From contig NZ_AP022829.1 in assembly GCF_011405655.1 (NCBI RefSeq), forward strand, positions 434,001-498,000: 64,000 nt of DNA. The letters are read 5' to 3'. Under the pieces are notes generated by a model. It was not told where the DNA came from and made no database searches. It worked only from the letters and a program-made list of their open reading frames with translations. The DNA comes from Adlercreutzia hattorii (GTDB taxonomy: Bacteria; Actinomycetota; Coriobacteriia; Coriobacteriales; Eggerthellaceae). Every line of letters begins with the position of its first letter. Position 1 is the first letter of the stretch. A program made the translations under genes and the position numbers. Positions 58,982-64,000 of the stretch are shown here, in pieces.

Positions 58982-59077
58982 GGGCCAACTCGCGGGCCAA
59001 CTTGCGGTCCAGCTTGCGGGCCAGCTCGCGGATCAACCTGCAAACCAATTCGCGGACCAACTCGCGGATCAAACCCT
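58982..59077. repeat. 12-bp minisatellite, eight units
   Basis: Eight consecutive units vary on GGGCCAACTCGC (starts 58982, 58994, 59006, 59018, 59030, 59042, 59054, 59066). Units differ at one to five positions and the period is constant. Because 12 is a multiple of three, every frame reads as a tetrapeptide repeat. Confidence 0.88.
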
Positions 59078-59155
59078 GAGAAGCTCCCCCTGAGAAAAAG
59101 CGCACGAACTTCGTCTCGCGAATTTTTCGCTGTACTCAGCGGACGCGGTGCCCTC

Positions 59156-59164
59156 TGCTAATAT
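59156..59164 (+). promoter_or_regulatory. Extended -10 promoter of the EF-G-like gene
   Basis: TGCTAATAT is the same extended -10 string as in the tRNA-Ala promoter. No strong -35 is evident. Confidence 0.45.
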
Positions 59165-59400
59165 GGATGCCACGGAAAAGACGCCGTTCGTCGGCGCTGA
59201 AAGACCGCTCGCTGGCGATGCGCCAAGAGCTCGCGGGTCGTGGATCTGTCAGTTGGCGCGGCCCCGGCAGCGGGTGTTCGCGGCAACGGGAATTCAGCGT
59301 AGCGTTTGGCGAGAAGGCGCGCGACCGATGGGCGGCGCGCCCGGGTTAGACCCGCGCAAGGGGTGCGGGCGCCCTCTATCAGGAAGGCAGGTGGTCGCTC

Positions 59401-61479
59401 ATGGCAGCTCCGGCTCCCGAACACGTCAGAAACATCGTCCTTGTAGGACAGGATGGCGCCGGCAAGACCTCGCTGGCCGAGGCCATGCTCTTCGTCTCCG
59501 GCAAGACGCCGCGCATGGGCACGACCCACGACGGCAAGTCGTACCTCGATTACGACCCCGAGGAGATCAAGCGCAAGTTCACCATCTCCACCTCCATTGC
59601 CCCCATCCCCTACAAGGACTACAAGATCAACGTGCTGGACACCTCCGGCCATCCCGACTTCATCGGTGATACGCTGGCCACCATGCAGGCGGCCGAAATG
59701 GCCCTGTTCGTGGTGGACGCCGTCGACGGCCCCCAGGTTATGACGACGAAGCTGTGGCGCGAGGCGGAGGACATGCGCCTGTCGCGCGCGGTGTACATCA
59801 ACCACATCGATCGCGAGAACGCCAACTTCGACGCCGCCATGGCGTTGCTGCACGCCCGCTTCGGCGGTCGCCTCGGCGCGGTGACCATCCCCATCGGCCA
59901 GGCCGAGGACTTCCAGGGTGTCATCGACATCATCCGCATGGAGGCCCGCTATTTCGAGGACGGCGGCGAGCGCGTGGAAGCGGTGGAAACCCTGCCGGCG
60001 AAGTACCAGGAGGAGGCGCGCAACGCCCGCGACAAGCTGTGCGATCTGGTGGCCGAGGCCGACGACGAGCTTATGATGAAGTACCTCGAGGGCGAGGAGC
60101 AGCTCACCCAAGAGGAGCTGGAGGGGCTGCTGGACAAAGCCATCGCTCAGGAGCTCATCATTCCGGTGTTCGTGGGATCCACCATTATTATGCAAGGCGT
60201 TCAGGGCCTCATGGAGGACATCTGCACCTATTTCCCGCACCCGAAGAGCCACGGTCGCTTCCGCATGGCCGACGACGTGACGGTGCGCATCGACGAGACG
60301 AAGCCCCCCTGCGCCTTCGCCTTCAAGACGGTGTCTGACCCGTTCGTCGGACGCCTCACCTTCCTGAAGGTCATCTCCGGCTACCTGGAGCCGGGGCTGG
60401 AGCTCGTCTGCGGGCGCACCGGCAAGAAGGAGCGCCTCGGCAAGATCCAGGTCATGATGGGCAAAGAGGCCGTCGACGTGAAGAGCGCCAAGGCCGGCGA
60501 CATCGTCGTGGTGCCGAAGCTTTCCGACGTGCGTGCGGGCGACACGCTCTCCTGCGAGGGCACCATCGCCATCGAGCCTTTGCCGTTGCCCGAGCCCTTG
60601 TACCCCGTGGCCATCGAGGCTGTGTCGAAGAAGGAGGAGGACAAGCTCGGCACCTTCCTAGCCCGCGCCGCCGAGGCTGACCCCACTATCCGCATCACGC
60701 GCGACGAGGACACGCATCAGACCATCATCCACGCCATGGGCGAGACCCAGGTAGACATGCTGATCGGGCGCTTGAAGGAGCAGTCCGGCGTGGAGGCGAA
60801 GCTCGTGCCCGTGCGCATCCCCTACCGCGAGACCATTACCAAGCAGGCCGAGGCCCAGGGCCGTCACAAGAAGCAGACCGGCGGCGCCGGCCAGTTCGGC
60901 GACTGCTGGCTGAGGTTGGCCCCCATCCCCGGCGAGGGCTACGAGTTCGTGGACGAGATCAAGGGCGGCGCCATTCCCAACGGCCTCATCCCGGCGGTGG
61001 ATAAGGGCGTGCGCGAGGCCATGGAAGAGGGCTTCCTCGCGGGGTACCCCATGGTGGACATCAAGTGCACGGTGTTCGACGGCTCGTATCATTCCGTCGA
61101 CTCCAACGAGATGGCCTTCAAGACCGCGGCGCGCATCGGCTTCCGCGCCTGCTGCGAGAACGCCGGCCCCATCATCTTGGAGCCCTGGGCCACTATGGAA
61201 GTGACCGTGGGCGAGGAGTACGCCGGCACCATCATGGGCGACATCTCCACGCGCCGCGGCCGCATTGTGGGCACCGACGCGGGCTTCGCGGCCGGCGAGA
61301 CCGTCATCAAGATGCGCGCGCCCTATGCCGAGGTCATCAACTACACCAAGGATCTGCGCTCCATGACCCGCGGCTCCGGCTCCTACACGCTCACCTTGGA
61401 AGGCTACGAGCAGGCGCCGGCCGACGTGACGAAGAAGCTCGTGGAAGCCTACGAGGCCGCCCGCGCCGCCGGAAACTAA
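59401..61479 (+). CDS. EF-G-like translational GTPase
   Basis: This 692-residue protein has EF-G architecture: G1 GQDGAGKTSL (16-25), G3 DTSGHPDF (80-87), domain IV/V segments HKKQTGGAGQFGDCWLRL and MGDISTRRGRI. The G4 motif is NHID (134-137) instead of NKxD, as in divergent FusA2-type paralogues. It also has several insertions relative to housekeeping EF-G. It may aid translocation or ribosome recycling under stress rather than bulk elongation. A leader of about 235 nt precedes it and a strong terminator follows. Confidence 0.87.
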   Translation: MAAPAPEHVRNIVLVGQDGAGKTSLAEAMLFVSGKTPRMGTTHDGKSYLDYDPEEIKRKFTISTSIAPIPYKDYKINVLDTSGHPDFIGDTLATMQAAEMALFVVDAVDGPQVMTTKLWREAEDMRLSRAVYINHIDRENANFDAAMALLHARFGGRLGAVTIPIGQAEDFQGVIDIIRMEARYFEDGGERVEAVETLPAKYQEEARNARDKLCDLVAEADDELMMKYLEGEEQLTQEELEGLLDKAIAQELIIPVFVGSTIIMQGVQGLMEDICTYFPHPKSHGRFRMADDVTVRIDETKPPCAFAFKTVSDPFVGRLTFLKVISGYLEPGLELVCGRTGKKERLGKIQVMMGKEAVDVKSAKAGDIVVVPKLSDVRAGDTLSCEGTIAIEPLPLPEPLYPVAIEAVSKKEEDKLGTFLARAAEADPTIRITRDEDTHQTIIHAMGETQVDMLIGRLKEQSGVEAKLVPVRIPYRETITKQAEAQGRHKKQTGGAGQFGDCWLRLAPIPGEGYEFVDEIKGGAIPNGLIPAVDKGVREAMEEGFLAGYPMVDIKCTVFDGSYHSVDSNEMAFKTAARIGFRACCENAGPIILEPWATMEVTVGEEYAGTIMGDISTRRGRIVGTDAGFAAGETVIKMRAPYAEVINYTKDLRSMTRGSGSYTLTLEGYEQAPADVTKKLVEAYEAARAAGN

Positions 61480-61532
61480 CGGCATTCTCATAGCAGAATG
61501 GGACGGAGCGAAAACGCTCTGCCCCATCCCAC

Positions 61533-61559
61533 AAGGGCGGACTTCGGTCCGCCCTTTTC
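61533..61559 (+). terminator. Terminator after the EF-G-like gene
   Basis: AAGGGCGGAC-TTCG-GTCCGCCCTT is a perfect 10-bp stem closed by a TTCG loop and followed by TTCG with T-rich sequence. Confidence 0.85.
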
Positions 61560-61585
61560 GTTGCGCGAGAGCGTGGCGCTCCAAT

Positions 61586-61669
61586 CCGTAGGGGCAGACC
61601 TTGGTCTGCCCTCCTCAAGCGCGGCGCCCTCACCTGAGGAGGGGCGACCAAGGTCGCCCCCTACGGAGG
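61586..61669. repeat. REP-like palindromic element upstream of rpoB (copy 2)
   Basis: This 84-bp element has outer arms CCGTAGGGGC and GCCCCCTACGG, internal hairpins GGCAGACC-TT-GGTCTGCC and GGGCGACC-AA-GGTCGCCC, and the pair CCTCAAG/CCTGAGG. Its size and order match the element in metH at 51736-51818. It resembles a multi-stem REP/MITE sequence. Confidence 0.82.
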
Positions 61670-61739
61670 ACGGAACGCAACAACGCCCAGCTCCGAGCCC
61701 TATTTTCCAGAAAATTTCCATGGCTCGTAAAAATTTTTC

Positions 61740-61768
61740 TTGACTCGGGCTTCACGCCGTAGTATTTT
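61740..61768 (+). promoter_or_regulatory. Promoter of rpoB
   Basis: TTGACT (61740-61745) and TATTTT (61763-61768) are separated by exactly 17 bp, in an AT-rich patch about 55 bases before the start codon. Confidence 0.75.
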
Positions 61769-61823
61769 AGCGAATTGCAACTTTTTTGCAGATTTGCGAT
61801 GGACGTGAAGGAGGAACAGCCTC

Positions 61824-64000
<2,177 letters not shown>

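Larger units (their letters stand above)
58799..59400. other. Long gap holding a 12-bp minisatellite and the EF-G-like gene leader
   Basis: This 602-bp region has open frames on both strands, but they are forced by the 12-bp repeat and are not supported as genes. Its right part is a leader of about 235 nt between an extended -10 and the start at 59401. Confidence 0.6.

Noticed and set aside
58982-59077. Possible CRISPR array
   Set aside because: Units are 12 bp, contiguous and without spacers, and no cas genes are present.
58798-59105. Small repetitive proteins read from the 12-bp minisatellite
   Set aside because: All frames are open only because the period is divisible by three; no start signals or conserved features support translation.

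Overview
The window looks like chromosome from a gut-type member of the Eggerthellaceae (Coriobacteriia, Actinomycetota). The grounds are the high-GC codon use, several twin-arginine molybdopterin oxidoreductases, a membrane-spanning LuxR regulator beside one of them, and an abundance of MFS, CoA-transferase and flavin reductase genes. The genus cannot be fixed from sequence alone.

Layout. 0-1.5 kb: the 3' part of an XRE regulator and a frameshifted DUF4097-type gene. 1.5-16.8 kb: a large catabolic/respiratory island resembling the E. coli cai/fix genes: fixC-fixX, an MFS transporter and a CaiC-like acyl-CoA ligase; a divergent MalT-type LuxR regulator; then a CaiB-like CoA-transferase, two MaoC-like hydratase subunits, a second MFS transporter, a second CaiB-like transferase, an acyl-CoA dehydrogenase and EtfB/EtfA (FixA/FixB). 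Both arms start at promoters carrying the same 37-bp box at the same distance from a TATSAT -10, so they probably form one regulon. The likely chemistry is import of an organic acid, CoA activation, reversible hydration and anaerobic reduction of an enoyl-CoA. The substrate is unknown. There is no CaiT, CaiD or CaiE, so carnitine is not assumed.

17-20.4 kb: an HtrA protease, a complete IS256-family element with an 8-bp target duplication, and an 80-bp remnant of a MoxR gene. 20.4-26.7 kb: a membrane LuxR regulator divergent from a TorD chaperone, a molybdopterin oxidoreductase, a ferredoxin subunit and an NrfD anchor. 26.8-33.4 kb: MoxR ATPase and VWA protein, divergent across a 36-bp inverted repeat from a leucine-rich-repeat protein and a zinc-type macrodomain protein. 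33.4-36.1 kb: a GNAT acetyltransferase and a 14-TM drug exporter.

36.1-45.5 kb: a two-component system whose kinase has a haem-binding (CxxCH) sensor domain, divergent from a second molybdopterin oxidoreductase with its FeS subunit. These are followed by an FtsX-type permease, its ATPase, a secreted beta-propeller lipoprotein and a DUF4418 membrane protein, which may be an envelope-assembly or electron-transfer module. 45.5-47.4 kb: a DUF3990/XRE pair that looks like a toxin-antitoxin module with a hairpin over the first ribosome-binding site, and a truncated LuxR gene. 47.4-64 kb is mainly housekeeping: phosphodiesterase, metF, a split methionine synthase (separate activation protein plus metH), Mrp ATPase, tRNA-Ala(GGC), PrsA-like foldase, amidohydrolase, a DUF559-like protein, an EF-G-like GTPase and the 5' part of rpoB. 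An 84-bp REP-like palindromic element occurs twice here, once in frame inside metH and once upstream of rpoB.
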